Shown in pieces: positions 1 to 10,334 of a stretch of 64,000 bases of DNA. Under the pieces are notes generated by a model, which was not told the DNA's origin, searched no databases, and was given only the letters and a program-made list of their open reading frames with translations. Positions within the stretch are counted from its first letter, which is position 1. Each line of letters starts with the position of its first letter. The position numbers were made by a program, and so were the translations under genes. This stretch comes from UMGS1474 sp050946775 (GTDB lineage: Bacteria > Bacillota > Clostridia > Oscillospirales > Acutalibacteraceae): the NCBI GenBank assembly GCA_050946775.1, contig JBMNVL010000001.1:1-64000 (forward strand), given 5' to 3'.

Positions 1-296
1 CGCGCTGCCGCTTGCCCTCTCGGGGCGTCACTTATCGAACCTCCGGTTCTCGTCCGGGCGGCACAAACAAGATCAACCCCTCCGCCCCGAAAGGGGCAAA
101 GGGGTTGATGGTGCCGGTGGCCGGTACGACTCGCTTGCGCTCGCATGCATAAGTTCCGCCGACCGATCGGGCCGCGCTGCCGCTTGCCCTCTCGGGGCGT
201 CACTTATCGAACCTCCGGTTCTCGTCCGGGCGGCACAAACAAGATCAACCCCTCCGCCCCGAAAGGGGCAAAGGGGTTGATGGTGCCGGTGGCCGG
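1..296. repeat. Tandem 172-bp-period direct repeat carrying a tRNA-Leu 3' end
   Basis: Bases 1-124 recur at 173-296 with no difference that I can see. Each copy ends with the 3' terminal part of the tRNA-Leu gene (TGGTGCCGGTGGCCGG on the plus strand) and includes the G/C-rich hairpin just downstream of the tRNA. In the left copy the tRNA sequence breaks off at 124, and an unrelated 48-bp stretch (125-172) follows. This is either a tandem duplication of a tRNA tail with its terminator or a scar of integration at the tRNA 3' end. The window edge cuts the left copy, so its full length is unknown. Confidence 0.85.
245..280 (-). terminator. G/C hairpin downstream of tRNA-Leu
   Basis: CAACCCC and GGGGTTG enclose an inner CCCC-GAAA-GGGG stem directly after the tRNA 3' CCA on the minus strand. 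The following T-run is weak (ATCTTGTTTG). An identical hairpin lies 172 bp further left. It is probably a terminator or a processing structure for the tRNA transcript. Confidence 0.5.
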
Positions 297-367
297 ACTC
301 GAACCGGCACGGTGTCGCCACCGGTGGATTTTGAGTCCACTACGTCTGCCAATTCCATCACACCGGC
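281..367 (-). tRNA. tRNA-Leu (CAA anticodon), CCA encoded
   Basis: The minus strand folds as an 87-nt class II tRNA. The acceptor stem GCCGGTG pairs with CACCGGC, followed by ACCA. The anticodon loop is CTCAAAA between TGGA and TCCA, so the anticodon is CAA, which reads UUG leucine codons. A long variable arm (CGGTGGCGACACCG region) fits tRNA-Leu, and the T-loop GGTTCGAGTCC is standard. A strong promoter lies 13 bp upstream. Confidence 0.95.
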
Positions 368-379
368 AGGTGCTTTTGT

Positions 380-408
380 ATTATACTCACTCCGCCTTGA
401 AAAGTCAA
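380..408 (-). promoter_or_regulatory. Promoter of tRNA-Leu
   Basis: On the minus strand, TTGACT (403-408) and a perfect TATAAT (380-385) are separated by 17 bp. This sigma-70 type promoter reads straight into the tRNA-Leu gene. Confidence 0.85.
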
Positions 409-495
409 CCCTTTGGCCGAAACTTCTCTCCTTTTTTGTGGACAATACTGGCAAAAAACCGCCGAAAAAAACCGGCGTTTTGGGCAGGGTAGGGC

Positions 496-524
496 TTTTC
501 TTTTTCGGGGGAATGTGCTATAAT
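496..524 (+). promoter_or_regulatory. Probable promoter of the ACT-UPF0210 pair
   Basis: A perfect TATAAT box sits at 519-524, 33 bp before the ATG at 558. The matching -35 region (TTTTCT, 496-501) is poor, so the assignment rests on the -10 box and position. Confidence 0.45.
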
Positions 525-557
525 ACTGCTAATTTGGAGAAGTAGGAGGTTTTGCGG

Positions 558-830
558 ATGAAACGGGCGATCGTAACCGTCGTCGGCAAGGATATGGTGG
601 GCATTTTGGCGCGGGTCTCCACCGCCTGCGCGGCGCACGGCGTCAACGTGGTGGAGGTGACCCAGTCCATCCTGCAGGATCTGTTTGCCATGATCATGAT
701 GGTGGACGTGACCGGCTGCGATATTCCCTTTGCCGGACTGGTGGACGAGCTGGCGGCGCTGGGCGACGAGATGGGGCTGTCCATCCACACCATGCACGAG
801 GATATTTTCAACACCATGCATCATATTTAA
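558..830 (+). CDS. ACT domain protein, UPF0237 family
   Basis: A 90-residue protein made of one ACT domain. It begins MKRAIVTVVGKDMVGILARV, the glycine-containing ligand loop typical of UPF0237 proteins, and contains the family segment DLFAMIMMVDV. ATG 558 is chosen because AGGAGG at 544-549 is correctly spaced; a TTG six bases upstream is unlikely. ACT domains bind amino acids or other small ligands and usually regulate a partner. Here the partner is probably the UPF0210 protein encoded 12 bp downstream, since the two families commonly sit together. The ligand is unknown, and the protein should be cytoplasmic. Confidence 0.9.
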   Translation: MKRAIVTVVGKDMVGILARVSTACAAHGVNVVEVTQSILQDLFAMIMMVDVTGCDIPFAGLVDELAALGDEMGLSIHTMHEDIFNTMHHI

Positions 831-842
831 GGGGAAACGGCT

Positions 843-2207
843 ATGGCAATGGTAAACACCAACGATATACTTGAGACCATCCGGATGTTCGACGACGAGC
901 ATCTGGACGTGCGCACCATCACGATGGGCATTTCCCTGCTGGACTGCTGCGACGGCGATATTGACCGAGTCTGCGAGCGGGTGTACGACAAGATCACCCG
1001 CCGCGCCGCAAATCTGGTGGCGGTCGGCGAGCAGATTGAAAAGGAATTCGGGGTGCCGATTATCAACAAGCGGATCTCGGTGACCCCGATCGCCATGATT
1101 CTGGCCGCTTGTGCCAACAAGGACGCCGTCAAGCTGGCGCTCACGCTGGAAAGGGCGGCGAACGCCTGCGGGGTCAACTTCATCGGCGGGTTTTCGGCGC
1201 TGGTGCACAAGGGATTTTCGGCCGGCGACCGGGAATTGATCGCCGCCATTCCCGAAGCGCTGGCGGTGACCGATCACGTCTGCTCGTCGGTCAACGTCGG
1301 CTCGACCAAGGCGGGCATCAACATGGACGCGGTGGCGCTGATGGGGCGCACCGTCCGGGCGACCGCCGAGCGGACGGCCGGGCGGGACTGCATCGGCTGC
1401 GCCAAGCTGGTGGTGTTTTGCAACGCGCCGGAGGACAATCCCTTTATGGCCGGCGCCTTCCACGGGGTGGGCGAACCCGATTGCGTCGTCCACGTCGGGG
1501 TTTCCGGGCCGGGGGTGGTCCGCGCGGCGCTGGCCAAGGCCGGCGACTGCGATCTGACCGGGGTGGCGGATATCGTCAAGAAGACCGCCTTCAAGATCAC
1601 CCGGATGGGACAGCTGGTCGCTTACGAAGCGTCCCGGCGGCTGGGGGTGCCGTTCGGCATCGTCGATCTGTCGCTGGCGCCTACCCCGGCGGTGGGCGAT
1701 TCGGTGGCGCATATACTGGAAGAAATGGGGCTGGAGCGCTGCGGCGGCTGGGGCACCACGGCGGCGCTGGCGCTGCTCAACGACGCGGTGAAAAAAGGCG
1801 GCGTGATGGCGTCGTCCCACGTCGGCGGATTGTCGGGGGCGTTTATCCCGGTGACCGAGGACCGGGGGATGATCGACGCCGCCCGCAGCGGCTGCCTGAA
1901 GCTCGAAAAGCTGGAGGCGATGACCGCCGTTTGCTCGGTGGGGCTGGATATGATCAACATCCCCGGGGATACCCCGGCCGAGGTGATCGCCGCCATCATC
2001 GCCGACGAGGCGGCCATCGGGATGGTCAACTCCAAGACCACCGCCGTGCGGGTGATCCCGGCGATCGGCAAGAGCGTCGGAGACGAGCTGTCCTTCGGCG
2101 GCCTGCTGGGCGGCGGCCCGGTGATGCCGGTCAACATGAGCTCGCCCGCCCGGTTCATCGACCGGGGCGGCCGGATCCCGGCGCCGATGCAAAGCTTGAA
2201 AAACTGA
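843..2207 (+). CDS. UPF0210 (PFL family) protein
   Basis: 454 residues, normal for the UPF0210/PFL family, with the hallmark N-terminus [20 protein letters not shown] followed by TMGISLLDC. The C-terminal part is glycine-rich ([16 protein letters not shown]), as in homologues. The fold is related to glycyl-radical enzymes, but no catalytic role is established and no radical glycine motif was assigned here. ATG 843 follows AAGGGGA; an internal ATG (849) is a possible alternative. It is co-transcribed with the ACT protein just upstream, which probably senses a ligand for it. The next gene starts 24 bp after the stop, so read-through into the V-ATPase operon is possible. Confidence 0.88.
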   Translation: MAMVNTNDILETIRMFDDEHLDVRTITMGISLLDCCDGDIDRVCERVYDKITRRAANLVAVGEQIEKEFGVPIINKRISVTPIAMILAACANKDAVKLALTLERAANACGVNFIGGFSALVHKGFSAGDRELIAAIPEALAVTDHVCSSVNVGSTKAGINMDAVALMGRTVRATAERTAGRDCIGCAKLVVFCNAPEDNPFMAGAFHGVGEPDCVVHVGVSGPGVVRAALAKAGDCDLTGVADIVKKTAFKITRMGQLVAYEASRRLGVPFGIVDLSLAPTPAVGDSVAHILEEMGLERCGGWGTTAALALLNDAVKKGGVMASSHVGGLSGAFIPVTEDRGMIDAARSGCLKLEKLEAMTAVCSVGLDMINIPGDTPAEVIAAIIADEAAIGMVNSKTTAVRVIPAIGKSVGDELSFGGLLGGGPVMPVNMSSPARFIDRGGRIPAPMQSLKN

Positions 2208-2231
2208 CGCGCACCGGTTCAGGAGGCAGTT

Positions 2232-2543
2232 ATGGAAGATATCATCAAACGCATCATCGAGGTGGACCGGCAGGCGCGCCGGACCACCGAGGCGGCCCAG
2301 CGGGAAAAGCTGGACAGTGAGCGGGAGATCAACGAAAAGGTGCAGGCGCTGCGGGAGCGGTATCTGCAGCAAGCCCGCCGCCGCATCGAGATAAACGGTG
2401 AAATGGACCGCACCATCATCGACCAGAAATGGGAGAAGATCCGCGCTCATTACGACGCGCAGGAACAGGCGATGGAGCAGGCCTTCGCGGCCCACCGGGA
2501 CGAGTGGGTGCGCGCATTGGTGGAACGCACGCTGGCACGATAG
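2232..2543 (+). CDS. V-type ATPase H/G-like peripheral stalk subunit
   Basis: A 103-residue, highly charged, almost wholly helical protein (long runs of E, R, K, Q and A) that should form one coiled coil. It has no catalytic motif. Its place as the first gene of a V-ATPase operon and its length match the NtpF/H-type (G-like) stator subunit that pairs with subunit E in the peripheral stalk. It begins MEDIIKRIIEVDRQARR after the ribosome site AGGAGG at 2220. Sequence identity in this family is low, so the call depends on context and coiled-coil character. Confidence 0.75.
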   Translation: MEDIIKRIIEVDRQARRTTEAAQREKLDSEREINEKVQALRERYLQQARRRIEINGEMDRTIIDQKWEKIRAHYDAQEQAMEQAFAAHRDEWVRALVERTLAR

Positions 2544-2660
2544 GCCACGCGTAAGCGACGAAGAATCTCAGCGGTCAAGTCTTTTTAAGATCCTTCGCTT
2601 CGCTCAGGATGACATACCGCAAGTTTTTGCCATTTGATCAGCGGATCGATCAACCAAACC
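2544..2660. repeat. Intergenic repeat copy inside the V-ATPase operon
   Basis: This gap between two V-ATPase genes holds GATCCTTCGCTTCGCTCAGG followed by ATGACA. Related text appears on the other strand near 49630 (TGTCATCCTGAGGAGCACAG, then CGACGAAGGATC). It is a small dispersed repeat with no gene inside. A ribosome site just after it (GGAGGTGAG) serves subunit C. Confidence 0.6.
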
Positions 2661-2674
2661 CGGAGGTGAGCATC

Positions 2675-3727
2675 ATGGCGCTGCCCAGCGCGTCCCAAGC
2701 CGTCGCGGCCAAGGCCCGCGCCATGGTGGGACGCTGTCTGACCGCCGCCGATTACCGGCAGCTGACCCAATGCCGCAGCGTCAGCGAGGTGGCGGAATAC
2801 TTAAAGACCCGTACCCATTACGCCGAGGCGTTGGCCGACGTCAACGAGGCGGCCGTCCACCGCGGGTATCTGGAATCGGCGCTGCGGCGAAAGCTGTTTG
2901 AGGATTACCAGACGCTCACCTATTACGACCGGTCGATGAACCGGCGGATGAGCGACTATTATCTGCGCAAAAGTGAGATCGAGCTGATCGTGCGGTGTCT
3001 GCTGATGATGCGGGCCGGCCGGATGGAGGATTTTCTGTTTTCGGTGCCCTCCTTTCTGTCGGGACGCACCCGGCTGCAATTGCGGCGGATGGCCGCCGCC
3101 GCGGATTTCGACGAGGTGGTCGACGCCGCGGCGGCAACGCCTTACGGCGCCATTTTGCGGCGGTTTTTGCCCGCCTCCATCGCGGCCGTTTCGCTCACGG
3201 CGGTGGAAAACGCGCTGTACGCCTATCTGTACAAACGCCTTTACGCCAACATGGAGGCTTCGCCCAAGGGCGAGCGGGAAGAGCTGCGCCGGCTGTACGG
3301 CGCTCAGGTCGACAGCATGCAGGTCACCCGCATCCGGCGGATGAAGACCTATTTCCACCTGCCGGCGGAGCAGATCGCCGCCAATTTGCTGCCGGTGACC
3401 GGCAGCCTGTCCCGGCAAACGCTCAAGGATATGATCGAGGCCGAGACCGACGAGCAGGTGCTCGAGCGGTTTTTCGCCACCGCCGGGCGATACGTCGACG
3501 AGGAGCAGCGGCGGCATCCCGACGATCTGCCCATGCGGCTGCCCTATAAAGCGGCGCGTCACGCGCTGCACTTTTCCCGCTATCCGCAGGTCGTCTTTTC
3601 GGCCTATATCATGCTGACGGAAATGGAACTGGACGACCTGGTCAACATCATCGAGGGCGTCCGTTACGGCCTGCCGCCGTCCGAGATCGCCGCCATGCTG
3701 GTGATGGACGCCGCGCAGGCGGGATAA
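2675..3727 (+). CDS. ntpC: V-type ATP synthase subunit C (central stalk d/C)
   Basis: A 350-residue helical protein with the subunit C/d layout: an N-terminal AKARAMVG segment, repeated bundles with conserved Tyr and Arg, and a C-terminal NIIEGVRYGLPPSEI. This subunit caps the central rotor and docks V1 onto the K ring. ATG 2675 is preferred because GGAGGTGAG lies seven bases upstream, and the protein then begins MALPSASQAVAAKARAMVG; the open frame extends further upstream through repeat sequence, which is not coding. Subunit I follows after 35 bp. Confidence 0.9.
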   Translation: MALPSASQAVAAKARAMVGRCLTAADYRQLTQCRSVSEVAEYLKTRTHYAEALADVNEAAVHRGYLESALRRKLFEDYQTLTYYDRSMNRRMSDYYLRKSEIELIVRCLLMMRAGRMEDFLFSVPSFLSGRTRLQLRRMAAAADFDEVVDAAAATPYGAILRRFLPASIAAVSLTAVENALYAYLYKRLYANMEASPKGEREELRRLYGAQVDSMQVTRIRRMKTYFHLPAEQIAANLLPVTGSLSRQTLKDMIEAETDEQVLERFFATAGRYVDEEQRRHPDDLPMRLPYKAARHALHFSRYPQVVFSAYIMLTEMELDDLVNIIEGVRYGLPPSEIAAMLVMDAAQAG

Positions 3728-3762
3728 CGCCCGGCTTTTCGGGCAGGAAGGGAGAGACACCG

Positions 3763-5691
3763 TTGATCACCAAAATGAAACGCCTGACCGTCGTCGGGCC
3801 GCTGGACCGGCTGGACGACGCGATGGAAATATGCGGCGAAAGCGGCGTGTTTCATCCGGAGGACGCCCTGTCGTTTTATTCCGACACCAAGGACTTTTCC
3901 CCCATTCGGGAGGAAAACCCTTACGGCGAGGCGCTCGGCCGGTTGAAGACCGCCATTCGCCGGATCGGCGGTACGCCCCGGCTGACCCGGCCGTCGCCCT
4001 TGCCGGCGGACCGCGTCGAGGAATACGTCGCCGGGTTTGAGGCGGACGCCGACCGGGCGGCGGGAGAGACCGACCGGTGGGAAGAGAGGGCGCGTACCCT
4101 CGCGCAGGAGATCGAGCAGTTCGAGCACCTCAAGGGGCTCAACGTCGAGCTGAGCAGTCTGCTGGAATGCCAGACCATCAAGGTGCGGTTCGGCCGACTG
4201 CCGGCCGAGGGATACGACAAGCTGGCGCTTTACGACGACGATCCCTACGTGATGTTTTTCACCGCCGGGCGGGAAAAGCATTATTACTGGGGGATGTATT
4301 TTGCGCCGCTGGACTTCGTCGACGCGGTCGACCGGATCTTTTCGGGGCTGTATTTCGAGCGGGTGCGGCTGCCGGCCGAGACCGGCACGGTGGAGGAGAT
4401 CCTCGCCCATCTGCGAAAGGAGCACGCCGACGCCGAGCAGGCGCTCAAAACGGCCCGCGCGGACGCCGCGGCGCTGTGGGAGAAGGAAAAGGACGCCTGC
4501 CTGGAGGCCTACACCGCCATGCACCGGCGGGAGTACCTCTTCGGTCTGCGGCGGTACGCGGCGAAATACCACGACGAGTTTATCGTCACCGGATGGGTGC
4601 CGGCCGCCGAGCAAAAAGCGCTGGCCGACCGGTTTGCCCCCATCGACGGGGTCAAGGCGACTTTTGAGGCGGCTACCGTCGACGAGCGACATACCCCGCC
4701 GGTTAAGCTGCGCAACTGGCGGCTTTTCCGGCCGTTTGAGTTTTTGGTCGATATGTACGGGATGCCCCGTTACGGCGAGATCGACCCCACGCCCTTCGTG
4801 GCGATCACCTACGTGCTGCTGTTCGGCATCATGTTCGGCGACGTGGGGCAGGGGCTGCTGGTGTCGCTGGTCGGCTGGCTGATGTGGCGGCTCAAAAAGC
4901 TGGACATCGGCCGGGTGCTGATCCCCTGCGGGATCTCGTCGGCGGTCTTCGGGCTGGTCTACGGGTCGGTGTTCGGATTCGAGCATTGGCTGGATCCGCT
5001 CTACAAGGCGGTGCTGGGACTGGACGAAAAGCCGGTCGAGGTGATGCGCTCGTCGATGACCACCACCATTTTGCTGGCGTCGGTGGGGATCGGCATCGTG
5101 CTGATCGTGGTGTCGATGGCGCTGGGGATCTATTCCGGCATCCGGCAGAAAAACTGGGAAGCGGCCTTTTTCAGCCCCAGCGGACTGGCCGGAATGGTCT
5201 TCTACCTGGCGGTGATCGTCGGGTGCGTCCTCCAGTTCGTGCTGGGGGTGCCGGTGATGACAACGTGGTACGTCCTCGGGCTGATCGTGCTGCCGCTGAT
5301 TGTGATGTTTTTGCGCCAGCCGCTGGGCAAGCTGGCGGCGCGGGATCCCGACTGGAAGCCGGACGGGTGGGGCGATTTCATCCTGCAAAACTTCTTTGAG
5401 CTGTTCGAGACGATGCTGTCCTATCTGTCCAACACCATGTCGTTTTTGCGGGTGGGCGCCTTCGTGCTGGTCCACGCCGGGATGATGATGGCCGTCTTCG
5501 CGCTGGCCGATCTGTTCGGGCCATTCGGGGCGACGGTGACGGTGGTGATCGGCAACGCGCTGGTGATGGTGATGGAGGCGACGCTGGTCGCCATTCAGGT
5601 GATGCGTCTGGAATTTTACGAGATGTTCAGCCGGTACTACAACGGCGACGGACAGATCTTCACGCCCTTGTCGGCTCAGGCCGATTCGTGA
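3763..5691 (+). CDS. ntpI: V-type ATP synthase subunit I (membrane stator a)
   Basis: 642 residues, the usual length. Residues 1-330 are a charged cytoplasmic arm; residues 340-640 hold about seven or eight membrane helices (for example FVAITYVLLFGIMFGDVGQG and ILLASVGIGIVLIVVSMALG). The motif FGDVGQGLL and the C-terminal MSFLRVGAFVLVHAG carry the helix whose arginine faces the rotor ring. A TTG start at 3763 gives MITKMKRLTVVG, matching family N-termini, with AGGAAGGGAG upstream; ATG 3775 is the alternative. It forms the ion half-channels against subunit K, encoded next. Confidence 0.92.
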   Translation: MITKMKRLTVVGPLDRLDDAMEICGESGVFHPEDALSFYSDTKDFSPIREENPYGEALGRLKTAIRRIGGTPRLTRPSPLPADRVEEYVAGFEADADRAAGETDRWEERARTLAQEIEQFEHLKGLNVELSSLLECQTIKVRFGRLPAEGYDKLALYDDDPYVMFFTAGREKHYYWGMYFAPLDFVDAVDRIFSGLYFERVRLPAETGTVEEILAHLRKEHADAEQALKTARADAAALWEKEKDACLEAYTAMHRREYLFGLRRYAAKYHDEFIVTGWVPAAEQKALADRFAPIDGVKATFEAATVDERHTPPVKLRNWRLFRPFEFLVDMYGMPRYGEIDPTPFVAITYVLLFGIMFGDVGQGLLVSLVGWLMWRLKKLDIGRVLIPCGISSAVFGLVYGSVFGFEHWLDPLYKAVLGLDEKPVEVMRSSMTTTILLASVGIGIVLIVVSMALGIYSGIRQKNWEAAFFSPSGLAGMVFYLAVIVGCVLQFVLGVPVMTTWYVLGLIVLPLIVMFLRQPLGKLAARDPDWKPDGWGDFILQNFFELFETMLSYLSNTMSFLRVGAFVLVHAGMMMAVFALADLFGPFGATVTVVIGNALVMVMEATLVAIQVMRLEFYEMFSRYYNGDGQIFTPLSAQADS

Positions 5692-5717
5692 TAACGTCAA
5701 TTCAAAAACGGAGGTAA

Positions 5718-6164
<447 letters not shown>

Positions 6165-6182
6165 CCTCCGGAGGCGAGACGG

Positions 6183-6491
6183 ATGCGCTTTTTTCTGATC
6201 AGCGACAACGTGGATACCCAGGTGGGGATGCGTTTGGCGGGGATCGAGGGCGTGGTGGTGCACGAGGAAAGCGAGGTGCGCCGGGCGCTGACCGACGCCA
6301 TGGAACAGCCCGACGTGGCGGTCATTTTAATGACCGCGCCGCTGACGGCGCTTTGCCGGGAGCTGGTGGACGATCTCAAGCTCCATCGCGCCCGGCCGCT
6401 GATCGTCGAGATCCCCGACCGGCACGGCAACGGCCGCGCCGCCGATTCCATCACCCGCTACGTGCGGGACGCGATCGGGATCAAGATGTAA
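6183..6491 (+). CDS. ntpG: V-type ATP synthase subunit F (central rotor)
   Basis: A 102-residue CheY-like small subunit. It begins MRFFLISDNVDTQVGMRLAG, the usual F subunit opening, and contains VILMTAPLTALCRELVD and PLIVEIPDRHG, corresponding to the strand-helix core. Subunit F (called NtpG in Enterococcus) sits in the V1 rotor with D and modulates ATPase activity. The ribosome site CCGGAGGCGAG overlaps the end of the K gene region; the next gene starts 12 bp downstream. Confidence 0.9.
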   Translation: MRFFLISDNVDTQVGMRLAGIEGVVVHEESEVRRALTDAMEQPDVAVILMTAPLTALCRELVDDLKLHRARPLIVEIPDRHGNGRAADSITRYVRDAIGIKM

Positions 6492-6503
6492 GGAGATACC
6501 GGT

Positions 6504-7106
6504 ATGATCGACAACGATAAAAAGACCGCCAAATTCATCGAGGCGATCACCGCCTACGCGCAGCAGCAGAGTCAGCATATCCACCGGGAGGTGGAGGCGT
6601 ACAAGGCCGAGCGGCTGGCGAAGGCGGAGCGGCAGGTGATGGCGGAATCCGCCCGGCTGATCCGGGGGGAACGGGAGAACGCCGGCAACCGGCTGCGGCA
6701 GGAGCTGGCCGGACGGGAAGCCGACCGCCGGGCCGGGCTGATCCGCGAGCGGCAAAAGCGGATGGACGAGGTGTTCGCCGACGCCCGCCGGGAGCTGCTG
6801 GCCTACACCGCCACCCCGGCGTACGCCGACTGGCTGGCGGCGTCGCTGAGGGAAATGGCGGCGGCGCTGCCGGGCGAGGGTACGGTCTTTTACCTGTGCG
6901 AGCGGGACAAAGAGCGGATCCCGGCGCTGCAGGCGCTTTGTCCGGCCGGCTGCCGCTTTGAGGTGGCCGGGGATATCGCCATCGGCGGTATCCGGGGGAT
7001 CCAGCCCGCGGCCGGCCTGCTGGCGGACGATACGCTGGATACCCGGCTGGAGGAGCAGCGGGACTGGCTGATGGAGAGCATGGGACTGACCATCCAGCCG
7101 GTGTAA
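6504..7106 (+). CDS. ntpE: V-type ATP synthase subunit E (peripheral stalk)
   Basis: 200 residues: a long charged N-terminal coiled coil (to about residue 105, rich in R, E, A and Q) followed by a globular C-terminal part with GGIRGIQPAAGLLADDTLDT, the V-ATPase E C-terminal signature (normally GGv... nTldtRl). It pairs with the H/G-like subunit to form the stator that holds the A3B3 head. Ribosome site AAGGAG; 13 bp from subunit A. Confidence 0.9.
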   Translation: MIDNDKKTAKFIEAITAYAQQQSQHIHREVEAYKAERLAKAERQVMAESARLIRGERENAGNRLRQELAGREADRRAGLIRERQKRMDEVFADARRELLAYTATPAYADWLAASLREMAAALPGEGTVFYLCERDKERIPALQALCPAGCRFEVAGDIAIGGIRGIQPAAGLLADDTLDTRLEEQRDWLMESMGLTIQPV

Positions 7107-7119
7107 GAAAGGAACGCGT

Positions 7120-8877
7120 ATGAACACGACGATATACGGGATCAACGGGCCGGTGGTCACCATTCAGGGGGCGACGGGTCTGGCGATGATGGATATGGTG
7201 CTGGTCGGCCACGAGCGGCTGGTGGGCGAGGTGATCGGCGTCACCGCCGACAAGACCACCATCCAGGTCTACGAAAACACCACCGGTCTGCGGCCGGGCG
7301 AGCCGGTGGAGTCTACCGGCGGCCCGCTGTGCGCCACCCTGGGTCCGGGGATCCTCGACAATATTTACGACGGCATCGAGCGGCCGCTGCGGGCGCTGGC
7401 CGGGCAGTCGGGGGATTTTCTCTCCCGGGGCGCGTCGGTGGCGGCGCTGGACGGGGAAAAGGTCTGGCAGGTGACGCTCACCGTTCAGCCGGGCGACCGG
7501 CTGGAGCCGGGCGACGTTTACGCCACCTGTCCCGAGACCGCCGTCATCACCCACCGCTGCATGGTGCCGCCGGGAGTGGCCGGCACCGTGACGGCCGTCG
7601 TGCCAAACGGCGGCTACCGGGTGAACGACACGGTGGTTACCCTGACCGACGACAAGGGGAAGGAGCGCCCGCTGACGCTGTGCCAGCGCTGGCCCATCCG
7701 CACCCCACGGCCGGTCCAAAAACGGCTCTACGCCAACACCCCGCTGATCACCGGTCAGCGGGTGATCGACACCCTGTTCCCGGTGGCCAAGGGCGGCGCC
7801 GCCGCCATTCCCGGCGGATTCGGCACCGGCAAGACCATGACCCAGCACCAGCTGGCCAAGTGGTGCGACGCCGATATCATCGTCTACGTCGGCTGCGGCG
7901 AGCGGGGCAACGAAATGTCCCAGGTGCTGGAGGAGTTTTCGAGTCTGATCGACCCCAAATCCGGCCGGCCGATGACCGACCGGACGGTGCTGATCGCCAA
8001 CACCTCCAATATGCCGGTGGCGGCGCGGGAAGCGTCGATCTATACCGGTATCACCTTGGCGGAGTATTACCGCGATATGGGGTATCACGTCGCCATTATG
8101 GCCGATTCCACCTCCCGGTGGGCGGAAGCCCTGCGGGAAATCAGCGGCCGGCTGGAGGAAATGCCGGCCGAGGAAGGATTTCCGGCCTATCTGCCCTCCC
8201 GGCTGTCGGCCTTTTACGAACGGGCCGGGATGATGCAGACGCTGGGCGGTCAATCCGGCAGCGTGACCATCATCGGCGCGGTGTCGCCCCAGGGCAGCGA
8301 TTTTTCCGAGCCGGTCACCCAGAACACCAAGCGGTTCACCCGCTGCTTCTGGGCGCTGGACAAGGCGCTGGCCTACGCGCGGCATTATCCCGCCATCAAC
8401 TGGATGGATTCTTACAGCGAGTACGTGGGGGATCTGTCCGCCTGGTACGCCGAAAACGTCGGCGAGGATTTTACCGCCTGCCGGGGAAAGATCGCCGCGC
8501 TGCTGCAGGAAGAAAGCAAGCTGATGGAGATCGTCAAGCTGATCGGCTCCGACGTGCTGCCCGACGACCAGAAGCTGGTCATCGAGACGGCGCGGGTGAT
8601 CCGGGTGGGCTTTTTGCAGCAAAACGCCTATCACAAAGACGATACCTTCGTTCCGCTTCAAAAGCAGCTCAAAATGATGCGGGTGATCCTGCGGCTGCAC
8701 CGGGCGGCGTCGACGGCGGTGGCCGCCGGAGTGCCGCTCAGCCGGATCGTGGGATTGGGACTGTTCGACAAGGCGGCGCGGATGAAATTCGACGTGCCCA
8801 ACGATCAGCTCGACCGGCTCGACGGGATGATCGACGAGATCGACGACAAGATCCGCGGCCTGGTGCAGGCCGACTGA
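7120..8877 (+). CDS. ntpA: V-type ATP synthase catalytic subunit A
   Basis: 585 residues, full length. The P-loop is PGGFGTGKT (about residue 229), with the GERGNEM catalytic glutamate region and the [20 protein letters not shown] motif shared by V-type A subunits. The non-homologous A-specific insert lies between residues 115 and 190. Three copies alternate with subunit B in the V1 head and hydrolyse or make ATP. ATG 7120 follows AAAGGAACGCGT. The stop is 20 bp before the subunit B start. Confidence 0.97.
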   Translation: MNTTIYGINGPVVTIQGATGLAMMDMVLVGHERLVGEVIGVTADKTTIQVYENTTGLRPGEPVESTGGPLCATLGPGILDNIYDGIERPLRALAGQSGDFLSRGASVAALDGEKVWQVTLTVQPGDRLEPGDVYATCPETAVITHRCMVPPGVAGTVTAVVPNGGYRVNDTVVTLTDDKGKERPLTLCQRWPIRTPRPVQKRLYANTPLITGQRVIDTLFPVAKGGAAAIPGGFGTGKTMTQHQLAKWCDADIIVYVGCGERGNEMSQVLEEFSSLIDPKSGRPMTDRTVLIANTSNMPVAAREASIYTGITLAEYYRDMGYHVAIMADSTSRWAEALREISGRLEEMPAEEGFPAYLPSRLSAFYERAGMMQTLGGQSGSVTIIGAVSPQGSDFSEPVTQNTKRFTRCFWALDKALAYARHYPAINWMDSYSEYVGDLSAWYAENVGEDFTACRGKIAALLQEESKLMEIVKLIGSDVLPDDQKLVIETARVIRVGFLQQNAYHKDDTFVPLQKQLKMMRVILRLHRAASTAVAAGVPLSRIVGLGLFDKAARMKFDVPNDQLDRLDGMIDEIDDKIRGLVQAD

Positions 8878-8897
8878 CGAAACAGGGATGTGAGCGT

Positions 8898-10334
8898 GTG
8901 GTTATTGAATATGTGGGCGTGAAGGATATCGCCGGGTCGCTGATCGAGGTGGACGGGGTGAAAAACGCCTCGTTCGACGAGACGGTGACCATCCGGCTGG
9001 ACGACGGATCCACCCGTGCCGGGCGGATCGTCGAGCTGGCGGGTGAGCGGGCGATCATCCAGGTGTTCGAGGGTACCGCCGGCATATCGCTGGACAATAC
9101 CCGTACCCGGCTGGAGGGACATCCGGTGGAAATGCCGCTGTCGCCCGAGCTGCTGGGGCGGATCTTCGACGGCGCCGGACGCCCGATCGACGGACTCGGC
9201 CCGATCTATGCCAAGACCCGCCGGGACATCAACGGCTCGTCCATCAACCCGGTTTCCCGGATTTATCCCCGCAACTATATCGCCACCGGCATTTCCTCCA
9301 TCGACTGCCTGATGACCCTGATCCGGGGGCAAAAGCTGCCCATTTTCTCGGGTTCGGGTATGCACCACAACGAGCTGGCGGCGCAGATCGTCCGCCAGGC
9401 CAAGATCGCCGACAGCCGGGACCAGGAATTCGCCGTGGTGTTCGCCGCAATGGGGGTCACCAGCGACGTGGCGGATTATTTCCGCCGCAATTTCGAGGCC
9501 GGCGGCGTGCTGGGCAAGGTGGCGATGTTCCTCAATCTGTCCAGCGATCCGGTGATCGAGCGGATCCTGACTCCTCGCTGTGCGCTGACGGCGGCGGAAT
9601 ACCTCGCCTTTGACTGCAATATGCACATTTTGGTGATCATGACCGATATGACCTCCTACGCCGAGGCCTGCCGGGAATTTTCCTCCTCCAAAGGGGAGAT
9701 CCCCGGGCGAAAAGGGTATCCCGGTTATATGTACTCCGATCTGGCGTCGCTGTATGAACGGGCGGGTATGATCCGCTCGAGCAGCGGCTCGGTGACCCAG
9801 ATCCCGATCTTGACCATGCCCAATGACGACATCACCAACCCGGTGCCCGATCTGACCGGCTACATCACCGAAGGGCAGATCGTGCTGGACCGCGGGCTGG
9901 ACAACCGGGGGATCTATCCGCCGGTGTCGGCGCTGCCGTCGCTGTCCCGGCTGATGAAGGACGGCATCGGCGAGGGCTTTACCCGTGCCGATCACGCGGC
10001 GGTGGCCAACCAGTTGTTCGCCTGCTATGCCCGGGTGCAGGACGCCCGGTCGCTGGCGTCGGTGATCGGGGAGGAGGAATTATCGGCCACCGACAAAAAG
10101 CTGATGGCCTTCGGGCGCCGGTTTGACGAGGAATTCATCCGCCAGGGGGAAAACGTCAACCGCACCATCGACCAGACGCTGGATCTGGGATGGCGGCTGT
10201 TGTCCACCCTGCCGCGGGAGGAGCTGGACCGGATCGACGACAAGCTGCTCGACGAGCATTACCGGCCGGAGCCGGACGTGGCGGATCCCGAGGCGGTCAA
10301 GGCCGCCGAGGACGCCGAAAACGAGGAAGAATAG
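8898..10334 (+). CDS. ntpB: V-type ATP synthase regulatory subunit B
   Basis: 478 residues starting at GTG 8898 ([20 protein letters not shown]) after AACAGGGA. The open frame runs far upstream, but that part merely overlaps subunit A in another frame. As expected for B subunits the P-loop is degenerate ([12 protein letters not shown]) so the site is non-catalytic; [19 protein letters not shown] and [11 protein letters not shown] are strongly conserved B motifs. The acidic tail ([13 protein letters not shown]) is somewhat long. It completes the A3B3 hexamer. Confidence 0.97.
   Translation: MVIEYVGVKDIAGSLIEVDGVKNASFDETVTIRLDDGSTRAGRIVELAGERAIIQVFEGTAGISLDNTRTRLEGHPVEMPLSPELLGRIFDGAGRPIDGLGPIYAKTRRDINGSSINPVSRIYPRNYIATGISSIDCLMTLIRGQKLPIFSGSGMHHNELAAQIVRQAKIADSRDQEFAVVFAAMGVTSDVADYFRRNFEAGGVLGKVAMFLNLSSDPVIERILTPRCALTAAEYLAFDCNMHILVIMTDMTSYAEACREFSSSKGEIPGRKGYPGYMYSDLASLYERAGMIRSSSGSVTQIPILTMPNDDITNPVPDLTGYITEGQIVLDRGLDNRGIYPPVSALPSLSRLMKDGIGEGFTRADHAAVANQLFACYARVQDARSLASVIGEEELSATDKKLMAFGRRFDEEFIRQGENVNRTIDQTLDLGWRLLSTLPREELDRIDDKLLDEHYRPEPDVADPEAVKAAEDAENEEE

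Noticed and set aside
1..172. A second tRNA-Leu gene in the left repeat copy
   Set aside because: Only the last 16 bases of the tRNA are repeated; acceptor 5' strand and anticodon arm are absent.
405..2495. Long open frame of nearly 700 codons on the minus strand
   Set aside because: It is antisense to the ACT and UPF0210 genes, rich in His, Arg and Pro as expected for a GC-rich shadow frame, and has no ribosome site.
7329..8880. Upstream extension of subunit B through the whole subunit A gene
   Set aside because: This part overlaps subunit A in another frame; the family N-terminus begins at GTG 8898 with a ribosome site.
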